Origin: an uncultured Lachnospiraceae bacterium
Lineage (GTDB): Bacteria; Bacillota; Clostridia; Lachnospirales; Lachnospiraceae
NCBI GenBank assembly: GCA_910578825.1
Contig: CAJTSB010000002.1
Span: 74,051-138,050 of the forward strand
Direction of reading: 5' to 3'
DNA length: 64,000 nt
Shown: in pieces, positions 43,554-53,164 of the stretch
Numbering within the stretch: the stretch's first letter is position 1
How the letters are laid out: each line of letters opens with the position of its first letter
Notes under the pieces: generated by a model
Database searches by the model: none
What the model was told of the DNA's origin: nothing
The model's input: the letters and a program-made list of their open reading frames with translations, nothing else
Translations under genes and position numbers: made by a program

Positions 43554-44219
43554 CTATAAAATTTCATATGTATTATCCAGCACTTGCATATAACTTGAAA
43601 TATAGTAATCGGCAAGCCTGCGTTTCTCTTCTTCCTGATGCGCGGAAAACGCATCTTCCACGGCGCATACTTTCATACCGGCATTCTTTGCCGCCTTAAT
43701 TCCCATTGGAACATCCTCAAATACCAGACAATGTTCCGGCTCCGCAGAAAGCCTCCTTGCAGCCTCAAGATAGACGTCCGGCGCAGGTTTCCCATGCGCC
43801 ACCTCGCAAGCAGTCACAATTTCATGAATATCATTCTGGAAATTCAACCCCCGCGTTACCGCCCCCACCAGCTCTTTGGAATTGCTTGTGGCAATGCCCA
43901 GGGTGATGCCTCTCTTTCGGCAGTCATGCAGGAATTCTTCTGCGCCGGGCTTAAACTTCACCTCATAGCTGTATTTTTGCAGCGCCATCCCGTTCCAGAT
44001 GGTTTTCAGCTCTTCCACCGTCTCCTTCAGCCGGAACAAATCTTTCGTATAGATTGCCGTTTCCGTAAAACTCATGCCCTCGATATCATGCTGGTATGTC
44101 TCGGGCAGGGTAAGCCCACGCTTTTCCAGAAATTCCACATCAATGTCGTGCCAGAGCCACATGGAATCCACAAGCGTACCGTCCAAATCAAAAATAACTG
44201 ACTGTATATTCTCTAACAT
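43554..44219 (-). CDS. HAD-superfamily phosphatase (beta-phosphoglucomutase-like)
   Basis: A 221-residue HAD subfamily IA enzyme. Motif I is FDLDGTLVDSM with the nucleophilic Asp, motif II is GIATSNSK, and motif III/IV is KPAPDVYLEAARR and VFEDVPMGIKAAKNAG. A helical cap domain of about 70 residues follows motif I. Substrate cannot be read from sequence; sugar-phosphate phosphatase or phosphoglucomutase activity are common in this class. Confidence 0.9.
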   Translation of the reverse strand: MLENIQSVIFDLDGTLVDSMWLWHDIDVEFLEKRGLTLPETYQHDIEGMSFTETAIYTKDLFRLKETVEELKTIWNGMALQKYSYEVKFKPGAEEFLHDCRKRGITLGIATSNSKELVGAVTRGLNFQNDIHEIVTACEVAHGKPAPDVYLEAARRLSAEPEHCLVFEDVPMGIKAAKNAGMKVCAVEDAFSAHQEEEKRRLADYYISSYMQVLDNTYEIL

Positions 44220-44263
44220 TCTTTTATGTTCTCCTTATGTATTCCCACAATCCATCCGCCCCT

Positions 44264-44977
44264 CTAATAAATTCCTTTTAATAATTCTATCTCCTCTTCG
44301 CGTAAGGGTCTGTATTCCCCGGGAGCCAGTGTATCATCCAGTTTCAGCGCTCCCATGGAAATACGTTTCAAATAGATGACTTCTTTCCCCACCGCCGCAA
44401 ACATGCGTTTGACCTGATGAAATTTACCCTCCATAATCGTAAGCTCGATTTGAGAAATTCCCTCCTCACAAGACAAAATCTTAAGTTCCGCCGGCAGCGT
44501 ATCTTTCTTCTCCCCGATATCAATACCTTCCGCAAAAAGCGCCACATCCTCCTCTGTCACTTCCCCGGAAACTCTTGCAAAATAGGTCTTGGGAATATGT
44601 TTGCCCGGTGCAAGGAGATTGTGGGACAACATGCCGTCGTTCGTGATAAGGAGCAAACCCTCCGTATCTTTATCCAGCCTGCCCACCGGAAATAAATCTT
44701 TCCGGTTCTTCTTCGCAATCAGATCCAATACCGTCCGGCAATCTCTGTCCGTCACAGCGCTGACGCATCCGCCTGGTTTGTTCAGCATGAAATACTCATA
44801 CTGTACATAGGAAACCGGCTCTCCCCGATAGAGGATTTGATCGTGTCCCGGCTCCACCTTTTGCTGCGCTCCCGTGGGCAATGCGCCATTGACCGTGACC
44901 AGTCTCTTACGAATATACTGTTTTACCTCGCTGCGTGTCCCGATACCCATATCGGCAAGGTATTTATCCAGCCGCAT
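44264..44977 (-). CDS. RsuA/RluB-family 16S rRNA pseudouridine synthase
   Basis: Contains an S4 domain at the N-terminus (MRLDKYLADMGIGTRSEVKQYI) and the synthase motif VGRLDKDTEGLLLITNDG with catalytic Asp, then GKFHQVKRMFAAVG. This is the RsuA/RluB/E/F branch, probably U516-type of 16S rRNA by context, but the site is not certain. GGGAGG lies a few bases before the ATG at 44977; the frame opens at 45055, inside the neighbouring peptidase gene. Confidence 0.93.
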   Translation of the reverse strand: MRLDKYLADMGIGTRSEVKQYIRKRLVTVNGALPTGAQQKVEPGHDQILYRGEPVSYVQYEYFMLNKPGGCVSAVTDRDCRTVLDLIAKKNRKDLFPVGRLDKDTEGLLLITNDGMLSHNLLAPGKHIPKTYFARVSGEVTEEDVALFAEGIDIGEKKDTLPAELKILSCEEGISQIELTIMEGKFHQVKRMFAAVGKEVIYLKRISMGALKLDDTLAPGEYRPLREEEIELLKGIY

Positions 44978-45003
44978 CTTTCCCTCCCATTTTCGGTAAT
45001 CTT

Positions 45004-45843
45004 TTAATTCGATGAATAGTAAATTCTCTGAGGTTCCAGCCACTTTAAGAACCAATAGGGATTGAGGCTCATCTCGCCGCCATCTGCACCGCCAACATAA
45101 ACTCCCACATGCAAATGGACGGCAAACTGCCCGATCGTTCCTTCCTCCCCATAGCCGCTGTCTCCCATAAACCCCAGCAGTTGTCCGGCTTTTACTACAT
45201 CACCCTCTTTGAAATCTTTGGCATAATCATAGAGATGGGCATAGTAATAATATCCCCCATTGGGGGAACGGATGCCAATGCGGTATCCGCCCAACTTCAG
45301 CCAGCCGATTTTCTCAACAACACCATCCGTCATACTGATAATCGGATAACGCCCCCGCTCATTTACCGACGCCATGATATCCGTTCCCTCGTGGCTGCGC
45401 TCCCCGCCGAACGTACGCTCAAACATCCATGAATTCTCGTATGAGGTCTCCATGCTGTGATCCGTCCGCGAAAGCGGAATTGGAAAATACGTCAAATCCG
45501 CCCAGACGGCCTGTTCCAGTTTGACTATTTCCTGCATTTTCTGGGGCGCATAATGGTACAAAAGTTTCAGAAATTCATCTAACTCTGCCTGCTCTGTACT
45601 CTCCGTAAGAATTGTGGCAGCCAGATAATCATATGCGGAAAATTCCGATTTTTCACCGTATGCCACAGACTTCTCGTAAACTTCTGCCGGAACCTGCTGC
45701 CGTCGCAAAAGCTCTGACGTATCTTCTGCCAAAAGGCAGGTAATCTTCGCGGCCTGCTGTATCTGTGCAATCAGCGCAGTGACCGCACACAGCATGGCAG
45801 TAAGAATCAACACATGAATTACAACCCTTTTTAAATACTTCAT
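45004..45843 (-). CDS. Membrane-anchored M23 metallopeptidase
   Basis: A 279-residue protein with an N-terminal signal anchor (about residues 5-28) and a C-terminal LytM/M23 domain with the zinc motif HEGTDI (about 165) and HLHVG (about 256). In the family this cleaves peptidoglycan cross-links or regulates amidases. The central part (about 40-140) is helical and unassigned. The ATG at 45843 has AAGGGG; the frame opens at 45906. Confidence 0.9.
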   Translation of the reverse strand: MKYLKRVVIHVLILTAMLCAVTALIAQIQQAAKITCLLAEDTSELLRRQQVPAEVYEKSVAYGEKSEFSAYDYLAATILTESTEQAELDEFLKLLYHYAPQKMQEIVKLEQAVWADLTYFPIPLSRTDHSMETSYENSWMFERTFGGERSHEGTDIMASVNERGRYPIISMTDGVVEKIGWLKLGGYRIGIRSPNGGYYYYAHLYDYAKDFKEGDVVKAGQLLGFMGDSGYGEEGTIGQFAVHLHVGVYVGGADGGEMSLNPYWFLKWLEPQRIYYSSN

Positions 45844-45866
45844 AAACCCCTTGCCATCGTACAGTT

Positions 45867-47318
45867 TTATTTGAGACGTTTTAAAAATTCCACGATTAAT
45901 TTCCATACCCTCTCGGTTGACGAGATACTAAGCCGCTCCTTCGGCGTATGGATATCGTACATATTGGGGCCAAAAGAAATGCAGTCCAGACCGGAAATCT
46001 TACCGGAAAACAATCCACATTCCAGGCCGGCATGGATGGCTTCGATCTTAGCCTCCTTGCCAAACAGATCCTGATACGTCTCCGCCATCCGTTCACGCAT
46101 AGCAGAATCCGTCTTATACTCCCATGCCGGATAATCGCCGTTAATCGAAATCTCCCCGCCCAAAAACTCCGTCAGGAACGTCAGACGATTGGCAACCTCC
46201 ATTTTCCTGCTGGTAACGCTGCTTCGCACTGCGAAACACACGGAAAACATATCTTCCGTAAGTTTCATAATCCCGGCATTTAAAGACGTTTCCACCAATC
46301 CCTCAATATCCATGCTCATATGCTGAACGCCGTTAGGCATCATACGCAGGAAAAACAAAATCTTAGAGGCCGCAGAACCATGCAGGACAGCTTTGTTTCC
46401 ACGTTCCAGTTTCCGACAGCAAATGGTAATTCCCGCATCCGAAGTCTGAAATTCTTTCTTTAATTCCTGTTCCATCTCCTTCAATTTGGCGCACAGCTCT
46501 TCTCCCACAGTTTCAGATTCCGCAAGAATAACCGCCGACGCCTCCCTTGGAATGGCATTGTCTTTCAATCCACCCTCCATCTGCGCAATCGCAAATGGAT
46601 AATCCCTTCCAAGCACATCCAGCACCCTACCTAACAGCGAAACCGCATTTCCACGTTCCTTATCAATTTCGACGCCGGAATGACCGCCCTGAAGTCCCGT
46701 TACCTTAATTTCGTAACTGATACCTTCCGCATCCATCCTGGAAACCGGAATTTTACAAACTGCCTGTAATCCTCCGGCACAGCTTGCAAGAAAAATCCCT
46801 TCTTCCTCCGAATCAATATTTAAAAGCTTTCTTCCCTTCAATGAGGAAAGATCCATCGACTCCGCGCCCAGCATACCGATTTCCTCATCCACGGTAAAGA
46901 CTACTTCAAGCGGCGGGTGCTCTAACGTATCATCATCCAGAATCGCAAGCGCATACGCCACGGCAATCCCATCATCACCTCCAAGCGTCGTCCCTTCTGC
47001 TTTCAGGAAATCACCGTCTACATATAATTTTAAACCATCCTTCTCAAAATCAATGGTAACGCCGTCTTCCTTCTCACATACCATATCCAGATGCCCCTGA
47101 ATAATCACAGGTTCCGAGCTCTCATAGCCCGCAGACGCATCCTTGAAGATAATCACATTATTATCGTCATCCTGAATATACCGAAAACCATGCGCTTTCG
47201 CAAAATTTACACAGTAATCACTGACGGCTTTCGTATTTCCGGAACCATGGGGAATCTGGCTGATATCCTCAAAATACGCAAATACCTTCTTCGGTTCTAA
47301 TTGTTCACATACTCTCAT
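45867..47318 (-). CDS. pepD: Aminoacyl-histidine dipeptidase (M20, PepD)
   Basis: Cytosolic dipeptidase that hydrolyses Xaa-His dipeptides. The M20 catalytic segments are HLDMVCEKE (metal ligands), GDDGIAVAYALAILD, VDEEIGMLGAE (catalytic Glu) and the later HAGLECGLFSGKI. Length 483 residues. The ATG at 47318 has GGAGGAG nine to eleven bases upstream; an in-frame ATG six codons before it overlaps that site. Divergent from ylbJ by about 50 bases. Confidence 0.95.
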   Translation of the reverse strand: MRVCEQLEPKKVFAYFEDISQIPHGSGNTKAVSDYCVNFAKAHGFRYIQDDDNNVIIFKDASAGYESSEPVIIQGHLDMVCEKEDGVTIDFEKDGLKLYVDGDFLKAEGTTLGGDDGIAVAYALAILDDDTLEHPPLEVVFTVDEEIGMLGAESMDLSSLKGRKLLNIDSEEEGIFLASCAGGLQAVCKIPVSRMDAEGISYEIKVTGLQGGHSGVEIDKERGNAVSLLGRVLDVLGRDYPFAIAQMEGGLKDNAIPREASAVILAESETVGEELCAKLKEMEQELKKEFQTSDAGITICCRKLERGNKAVLHGSAASKILFFLRMMPNGVQHMSMDIEGLVETSLNAGIMKLTEDMFSVCFAVRSSVTSRKMEVANRLTFLTEFLGGEISINGDYPAWEYKTDSAMRERMAETYQDLFGKEAKIEAIHAGLECGLFSGKISGLDCISFGPNMYDIHTPKERLSISSTERVWKLIVEFLKRLK

Positions 47319-47371
47319 GATTGCATTCTCCTCCATTGGTATATTTATTTATTTGGTTCATAGAATAAACT

Positions 47372-48289
47372 ATGAAAAAAATCATGTACATTATTATTCT
47401 AGTTGGATTTTTATTTTATATTCTTGCATTTCCCGAAAATTCGGTAAATGCCGCCACAATCGGCTTGAACCTATGGTATGAAGCCATGCTGCCTACGCTG
47501 CTGCCGTTTTCTATCCTATCCTATATTCTGATTCATTCCGGGATTTTGGATAATTGCGCGCGGGTACTGCATCGTTTTCTGAAAAAAATTTTTCCTGTCA
47601 GCAGCGCCGGAATTTTTCCACTTACGGCGGGCCTGTTATTCGGTTTTCCCATGGGAAGCAAAATTACCGCAGATCTGGTATTATCCGGAAAAATGAGCCG
47701 CCAGGAAGGACAGCGGTTATTCTGTGCCTGCAACAACATCAGTCCCATGTTTGTGGGAAGCTTTATTTTAATTGAAAGCCTGAAACAACCGAAACTGCGG
47801 CTTGCCACCTATCTGATCTTATACGTTCCTCCGCTTGTGCTCTACATGCTCTGGAACCGCAAACAACATTTTGACAGTCCCATTTCAAACCCTGAAAAAA
47901 AAGCGGCATCCATGAACCTTTCGCTCATAGACGCCGGTATTATGAATGGTTTTGAAACCCTGGCAAAGCTGGGAGGATATATCATCCTATTTGCCATACT
48001 GGCACAGATGACAACCGTACTCCCGGTATCCAACCCTGTATTAAAATGCCTGTTGATTGGATTTACAGAAATTACCAACGGTATCTCCTATACGGCAAAC
48101 CAAAACCTGGACTTTGCACTTGCCTATCCACTGATGATATCATTTACTGCCTTTGGCGGGCTCTCCGGTTTCGCCCAGACTGCCTCCATGGTGAAAGACT
48201 GTAGATTTTCCATGCTGCCCTATCTGAAAATGAAACTGCTCGGGACAGCCATCTCATTCGCACTGGCATTGCTCCTTGTACACAGTTAA
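47372..48289 (+). CDS. ylbJ: YlbJ-like integral membrane protein
   Basis: A 305-residue membrane protein with about seven hydrophobic segments and the conserved LLFGFPMGSKITADLV and CNNISPMFVGSF motifs of the YlbJ/nucleoside-recognition family, required for spore cortex formation in Bacillus. It is shorter than Bacillus YlbJ (about 400). As in Bacillus it neighbours coaD and rsmD, but here it is in opposite orientation and overlaps the end of the coiled-coil gene by four bases. No strong ribosome binding site is visible before the ATG. Confidence 0.85.
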   Translation: MKKIMYIIILVGFLFYILAFPENSVNAATIGLNLWYEAMLPTLLPFSILSYILIHSGILDNCARVLHRFLKKIFPVSSAGIFPLTAGLLFGFPMGSKITADLVLSGKMSRQEGQRLFCACNNISPMFVGSFILIESLKQPKLRLATYLILYVPPLVLYMLWNRKQHFDSPISNPEKKAASMNLSLIDAGIMNGFETLAKLGGYIILFAILAQMTTVLPVSNPVLKCLLIGFTEITNGISYTANQNLDFALAYPLMISFTAFGGLSGFAQTASMVKDCRFSMLPYLKMKLLGTAISFALALLLVHS

Positions 48290-48915
48290 TTGATATCCGT
48301 CAATTGGATTTCCTGACGTGTGTCTCTGCCCGCAGGCTGTGCTGCCTGCGTTTCCTGGCTCTGTGCCGCCTCCATCTCCGCCGGTGCAAGTTCCCTGCGG
48401 TTTGTGCTTACCTTGTCATAACAAACCTGAAGGGATCCTAACAGGCTTTCCGTCCTGGCGGTTGTCGTCTCCATTGCCGTGACAATAATCTCTTCCAGAC
48501 TGTTTAACATGTCATCCGTGTACTGGATCGCGCCCATACGAATATCATTTGCGTCATTGGTCGCATTATCAAGAATCTCCTGCGCCTGATTCGTCGCGCT
48601 CAATACCACCTCATTCGCCTTCGCATACGCCTGTTGCATAATCTGATGCTCGCTGATTAACTCCGTGGTATGTACCTCTGCCTTCTCTATGATGGCCTGG
48701 GCCTTTGCTTTTGCATCTGCAAGAATTGCCTCTTTATTGCTGATCATCTTCTGGTAACGCTTGATTTCATCCGGTGTTCGATGGCGAAGTTCTGCTAATA
48801 AGTTGTCCATCTCGTCTTTGTCCACGATAATTTTCGAATTGGAAAACGGTTGGAACTTACAGTTCTCAATGAAGTCCTCAATCTCTTCAATTGCCTGTTC
48901 GATTTTACTGCTCAT
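48286..48915 (-). CDS. DivIVA-like coiled-coil protein
   Basis: A 209-residue, highly helical protein: Met1-SSKIEQAIEEIEDFIENC, a central coiled coil with repeated Ala/Glu/Lys heptads (AKAKAQAIIEKAEVHTTELI, ANEVVLSATNQAQEILDNA) and a polar tail rich in Gln/Ala. Such proteins are often annotated as ATPase subunit H or DivIVA-like; I see no catalytic motif. It lies after coaD with a 12-base gap in a clostridial arrangement. A scaffold role in division or sporulation is inference. Confidence 0.75.
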   Translation of the reverse strand: MSSKIEQAIEEIEDFIENCKFQPFSNSKIIVDKDEMDNLLAELRHRTPDEIKRYQKMISNKEAILADAKAKAQAIIEKAEVHTTELISEHQIMQQAYAKANEVVLSATNQAQEILDNATNDANDIRMGAIQYTDDMLNSLEEIIVTAMETTTARTESLLGSLQVCYDKVSTNRRELAPAEMEAAQSQETQAAQPAGRDTRQEIQLTDIN

Positions 48916-48927
48916 ATATCATGCTCC

Positions 48928-49407
48928 TTAACCTTTATATTTTTCGTAAATTTGTGGTATCAATTGTTTCGGTACAAAATGGGAAATATCTCCTCCGTAA
49001 GAAGCAACCTCCTTGACGATCGTAGAACTCAAATAAGCGTATTCCAGACTGGTTGTCAGAAATATGGTGTCTATTTCCGAGTTGACAATCCGATTGGTCT
49101 GAGCAATCTGCAGCTCATATTCAAAGTCCGTTACAGCGCGAAGTCCCCGTATAATTATTGTAGCCTCAATTTCTTTCGCATAATCAATCAGAAGTCCGTC
49201 AAAATATCGAATCTTCACATTCGGTACATGACTGGTTATTCCTTCTAACATACTAACACGTTCTTCCACAGAAAACAATGGATTTTTTGCACTATTGTTC
49301 AAAACTGCAACTACCAGTTCGTCTACCATGCGGGCAGAACGCTCAATCATATCAATATGCCCAAAGGTTACCGGGTCAAAACTACCCGGATATATTGCTC
49401 TTCTCAT
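48928..49407 (-). CDS. coaD: Phosphopantetheine adenylyltransferase
   Basis: Penultimate step of coenzyme A synthesis, ATP + 4'-phosphopantetheine to dephospho-CoA. Length 159 residues with the (H/T)xGH nucleotidyltransferase motif YPGSFDPVTFGHIDMIERS and RGLRAVTDFEYE near the middle and YLSSTIVKEVASYGGDIS at the end. Lies directly after rsmD, the conserved pairing. Confidence 0.97.
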   Translation of the reverse strand: MRRAIYPGSFDPVTFGHIDMIERSARMVDELVVAVLNNSAKNPLFSVEERVSMLEGITSHVPNVKIRYFDGLLIDYAKEIEATIIIRGLRAVTDFEYELQIAQTNRIVNSEIDTIFLTTSLEYAYLSSTIVKEVASYGGDISHFVPKQLIPQIYEKYKG

Positions 49408-49426
49408 ATGTTGCCCTCACCCCGGC

Positions 49427-49981
49427 TTATCTGCTAAACCGTAAAAAAATATGTTGATTGGTTCTATATGCTTTTTCCTTTGTAATCTCATAGCCGAAAT
49501 CTTCTGCATATGACAAATCCGTCTCCAGAGAAGATTCCACCACAATCAGGGAATTCTCATGGATGATGTCGGAATCTGCCAAAGCCCGCAGTACATCCGC
49601 CTCCAGATTCTGGTCATACGGAGGATCCATAAATACCAGATCAAAACATTCCCTGCCCTCCATCCGGCGGATCGCCGTCACTGCATCACAGACTAGCAGC
49701 GTGCATTCCTGCGCGAGCCTGGTGAACGCTATATTCTCCTCAATACATGCAGCTGCCTTACGGTTATTCTCCACAAACACTGCTTTTGCAGCTCCACGGC
49801 TCACCGCCTCCAATCCTATTTGACCGCTTCCTGCAAATAAATCCAGAAAATGACAGTCATACAGATAAGGATTCAACATATTAAAGAGCGTCTCCTTGAT
49901 TCTGTCCGTTGTCGGCCTTGTATCTGTTCCGGAAATGGTTTTCAGTGGCAGGCTTTTCGCCTTCCCTGCTATAATTCGCAT
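49427..49981 (-). CDS. rsmD: 16S rRNA (guanine966-N2)-methyltransferase
   Basis: A 184-residue Rossmann methyltransferase: MRIIAGKAKSLPLK, TRPTTDRIKETLFNML, FLDLFAGSGQIGLEAVSRGA for SAM binding and DLVFMDPPYDQ as the catalytic NPPY-type motif. Starts 12 bases after cinA and precedes coaD. Confidence 0.96.
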   Translation of the reverse strand: MRIIAGKAKSLPLKTISGTDTRPTTDRIKETLFNMLNPYLYDCHFLDLFAGSGQIGLEAVSRGAAKAVFVENNRKAAACIEENIAFTRLAQECTLLVCDAVTAIRRMEGRECFDLVFMDPPYDQNLEADVLRALADSDIIHENSLIVVESSLETDLSYAEDFGYEITKEKAYRTNQHIFLRFSR

Positions 49982-49992
49982 AACTTACCTCA

Positions 49993-51234
49993 TTAAAAAT
50001 GATCCAGTATCGCCCTTCGCAGCAGCGTCAACGCGCTTGCGACAGAATACTCACGTATCTTACTGCGGCTCCCGGTATACTGATTCTTCTCTGTGTAATA
50101 TGTTCCCCGGCAATAACAGCTCATATAAACAAGCCCTACCGGTTTCTCTTCTGTTCCGCCATCGGGCCCGGCAATCCCCGTAACGGCAATGCACAAATCG
50201 GCATTTGCTGCCTTTGCTCCGCCTTCTGCCATTGCCTCCGCCGTCTGCGGACTGACCGCGCCATATCTTTTAAGCGTTTCTGCTGGTACGCCCAAAAGCT
50301 TTTCCTTGGCCTCGTTGGAGTAGGTAACGTATCCCTCTTTCAGATACTGCGAAATCCCGGGAACATTGATTAATCTCCCAGCCAACAAACCTCCGGTACA
50401 GGACTCTGCCGTCGTCACCGTAAGGCCGTTCGCCTTTAACAGCTCATAGAGCGCCATCTCAAGCGTCACCTCAGGCTCGTCCGTATAGATCAAATCTCCA
50501 AACCGTGCCTGCAGTTCCTGCTCTACCGGCTCCATCAAACGGTATGCTTCCTGCTCGCTGTTCGCCTTTGCCGTAATCCTTAAATGTACTTCTCCGGTTT
50601 TGGCGTAAGGCGCAACTGTCGGGTTCGACTGGTTCTCAATCAAATCCAAGATCTTTGTCTCCGCTGAACTCTCTCCGATGCCGCAGAGTTTTACCATTTT
50701 TGAACAGATAATTTCCGGTTGCAAGCGATGCAGGTAGGGATATACCTGCTGCTCAAACATGGGTATTAATTCGTTCGGCGGGCCCGGAAGAAGAATCATG
50801 CATTTCTCTCCATCTTCCATAATAATTCCCGGCGCAGTACCATTAGGATTATATAAAACAATGCTGCCCTCAGGCGCCATTGCCTGTTTCCAGTTGTTTT
50901 CTGTGATAGAACGCCCCCGCCTTGCCATGAAATCCTCAATTTCTGTTTTGGCCCGCGTATCCTCTACGAGCGGCCTTCCCATAACCTTTGCCGCCGTCTC
51001 TTTCGTAAGGTCATCCTGCGTAGGTCCCAGACCTCCGGATAATATTACCACATCCGAGCGTTTCCAGGCCGTCTTTAAAAGTTCTTCCAACCGTCCCTCA
51101 TTATCTCCTACCACGCTCTGATAATACATGGACAACCCAAGCATCGCGCATTTCTCAGAGATAAAAGCCGCGTTGGTATTTACAATATTTCCAAGCAATA
51201 ACTCTGTTCCGACACATATCAATTCTACTGTCAT
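49993..51234 (-). CDS. cinA: CinA-family nicotinamide-nucleotide/competence protein
   Basis: A 413-residue protein with an N-terminal MoaB/CinA domain (MTVELICVGTELLLGN, VILSGGLGPTQDDLTKE) and a C-terminal CinA/PncC domain (TTAESCTGGLLAGRLINVPG, GIAGPDGGTEEKPVGLVY). In the family the C-terminal part is a nicotinamide-nucleotide deamidase and the N-terminal part an ADP-ribose pyrophosphatase; it was named for competence induction. Located between pgsA and rsmD. Confidence 0.95.
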   Translation of the reverse strand: MTVELICVGTELLLGNIVNTNAAFISEKCAMLGLSMYYQSVVGDNEGRLEELLKTAWKRSDVVILSGGLGPTQDDLTKETAAKVMGRPLVEDTRAKTEIEDFMARRGRSITENNWKQAMAPEGSIVLYNPNGTAPGIIMEDGEKCMILLPGPPNELIPMFEQQVYPYLHRLQPEIICSKMVKLCGIGESSAETKILDLIENQSNPTVAPYAKTGEVHLRITAKANSEQEAYRLMEPVEQELQARFGDLIYTDEPEVTLEMALYELLKANGLTVTTAESCTGGLLAGRLINVPGISQYLKEGYVTYSNEAKEKLLGVPAETLKRYGAVSPQTAEAMAEGGAKAANADLCIAVTGIAGPDGGTEEKPVGLVYMSCYCRGTYYTEKNQYTGSRSKIREYSVASALTLLRRAILDHF

Positions 51235-51296
51235 AATAGCAACGTCCTTTTCTATGTTTCTTTAATTGTAAACGAATTTATTTCGTTCACTAGAAA

Positions 51297-51842
51297 TTAT
51301 TTTTGCTCTTTCAGAACGTCTTTATTCTTAATCAGGTAATCAATCAGAGAAATGATTGTCAGAATCAATGCAATATAAGTAACCGCGACAGCACAAAGCT
51401 GGTAAATATTGTTTTCATAATTCAATATCAACATGATAATCATCACCATCTGAAAAGTCGTCTTGAATTTGCCCCAGTAGCTTGCGGCAATCACGACACC
51501 ATTGTCAGACGCCACCAGACGGAAACCGCTGATGATGAATTCCCGGCTGATGATGATAATGGAAATCCAGGCGGAAAGCCGTCCATTCGCCGTCAGGCAA
51601 ATCAGGGCTGCCGCCACCAGAAGTTTATCCGCAAGAGGATCCATAAATTTTCCAAAATTTGTGACAAGATTGTATTTCCTCGCAATTTTGCCATCCAGAA
51701 GGTCTGTCAGGCTTGCCACAATAAAGATTGCCACCGCAGTATACATACTGACAGCGTCGCCTCCGATGGGAATCAGCATAAAGACTACAAAGGGTACAAT
51801 TAAAATCACACGTAATATTGTCAGTTTGTTCGGTAAGTTCAT
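51297..51842 (-). CDS. pgsA: CDP-diacylglycerol-glycerol-3-phosphate 3-phosphatidyltransferase
   Basis: Makes phosphatidylglycerol phosphate, precursor of phosphatidylglycerol (and so of the cardiolipin made by the cls product). The 181-residue membrane protein has about five hydrophobic segments and the CDP-alcohol phosphotransferase motif DLLDGKIARKYNLVTNFGKFMDPLADK (D-G-x2-A-R...G-x3-D-x3-D). Its start overlaps the end of rimO by four bases. Confidence 0.96.
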   Translation of the reverse strand: MNLPNKLTILRVILIVPFVVFMLIPIGGDAVSMYTAVAIFIVASLTDLLDGKIARKYNLVTNFGKFMDPLADKLLVAAALICLTANGRLSAWISIIIISREFIISGFRLVASDNGVVIAASYWGKFKTTFQMVMIIMLILNYENNIYQLCAVAVTYIALILTIISLIDYLIKNKDVLKEQK

Positions 51843-53164
51843 GCTATTATCTCTCCTATCAAATCATATTCATGTGCTCCGGTGACACGTACCTCGACAA
51901 AATCCCCACTCATAAGCGGCTCACTTGAATGGAAAAACAGATATCCGTCAATCTCCGGCGCATCCCGGTATGTTCTCGCCACATAGGTATTCTCTTCTTC
52001 CACGCGTCCTTCTACCATCACCCACAACCGACGGTTCATCATTTCCTCGTTCTTATCAAAAATGATTTCCTCCTGGAGCTCCATGATCTCATCTCGCCAT
52101 TGCTCCTTTTGCATTTCTTCTATCTGCCCCGGAAATTCTGACGCTGGCGTTCCCTCTTCCTGAGAATAGGTAAATGCCCCCAGACGTTCAAATTCCGCTT
52201 CGTTCAGAAAACGCATCAATTCCTCATGTATTTCCTGCGTCTCTCCGGGAAATCCGGCAATCAACGTTGTGCGCAGCGCAATATCCGGGATTTCCTGCCG
52301 CAAATGTGAGATGGTCTTTTCAAGTTCCGCCTTTGTCGTGCGCCTCCCCATCCGTTTCAGCATCGCGTCATTGATATGCTGAATTGGCATATCAAGGTAA
52401 TGGCATACTTTTTCGTTGCGTTTCATGGATGCAATCAGCTCATCGTATATTTCCTCCGGATAACAGTAAAGAATCCGAATCCAGCGAATGCCGGAAACTG
52501 CATTTAATTGATCCAACAATTTATGAAGGGACTTTTCCCCGTATAAATCAATGCCATACAGCGTTGTCTCCTGCGCCACCAGAATCAGTTCTTTCACACC
52601 CCGGGCAGCCAGCTCCTTTGCCTGCGCCACCAATTCTTCCATGGGTACGCTGCGGTAATTGCCGCGAATATAGGGAATGATACAATACGTACACCGTTTA
52701 TTGCAGCCCTCGGCAATCTTCAGGTGTGCAAAATGTCCTCCTGTAGTCAGGGAACGTTTGGCCTTTTGATGGGGAATTCCCTCCAAAGGACGATAACTCT
52801 CATAATGTCCGCCCTTTTGCACCGCATCCAATGCCTCAACAACTTCCTCATAAGAGTTCGTTCCAAGCACGGCGTCCACCTGTGGGATTTCCCGTATAAT
52901 CTCTTCACGGTACCGCTCTGCAAGACAGCCTGTCACAATCAGGGCTTTACAGCTCCCGGCGTCTTTATACTCTGCCATGTCAAGAATGGCATTGATGCTC
53001 TCTTCCTTTGCATCATTAATAAAGCAGCAGCTATTGATAATAATAGCATCTGCCTCATCTTCTGCATCCGTAAACATATGACCGGCAGCGCCAAGCTGCC
53101 CTAACATAAACTCTGTGTCCACCAGGTTTTTATCACATCCAAGGGAAACAACTAATATTTTCAC
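51839..53164 (-). CDS. rimO: Ribosomal protein S12 methylthiotransferase RimO
   Basis: Radical-SAM methylthiolation of S12 Asp. N-terminal MTTase domain (VVSLGCDKNLVDTE), the [4Fe-4S] motif CNKRCTYCIIPYIRG, and a C-terminal TRAM domain. A GTG start at 53164 overlaps the rpoZ stop. It is RimO rather than MiaB or MtaB by length and the SLGCDKNLVD signature. Confidence 0.95.
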   Translation of the reverse strand: MKILVVSLGCDKNLVDTEFMLGQLGAAGHMFTDAEDEADAIIINSCCFINDAKEESINAILDMAEYKDAGSCKALIVTGCLAERYREEIIREIPQVDAVLGTNSYEEVVEALDAVQKGGHYESYRPLEGIPHQKAKRSLTTGGHFAHLKIAEGCNKRCTYCIIPYIRGNYRSVPMEELVAQAKELAARGVKELILVAQETTLYGIDLYGEKSLHKLLDQLNAVSGIRWIRILYCYPEEIYDELIASMKRNEKVCHYLDMPIQHINDAMLKRMGRRTTKAELEKTISHLRQEIPDIALRTTLIAGFPGETQEIHEELMRFLNEAEFERLGAFTYSQEEGTPASEFPGQIEEMQKEQWRDEIMELQEEIIFDKNEEMMNRRLWVMVEGRVEEENTYVARTYRDAPEIDGYLFFHSSEPLMSGDFVEVRVTGAHEYDLIGEIIA

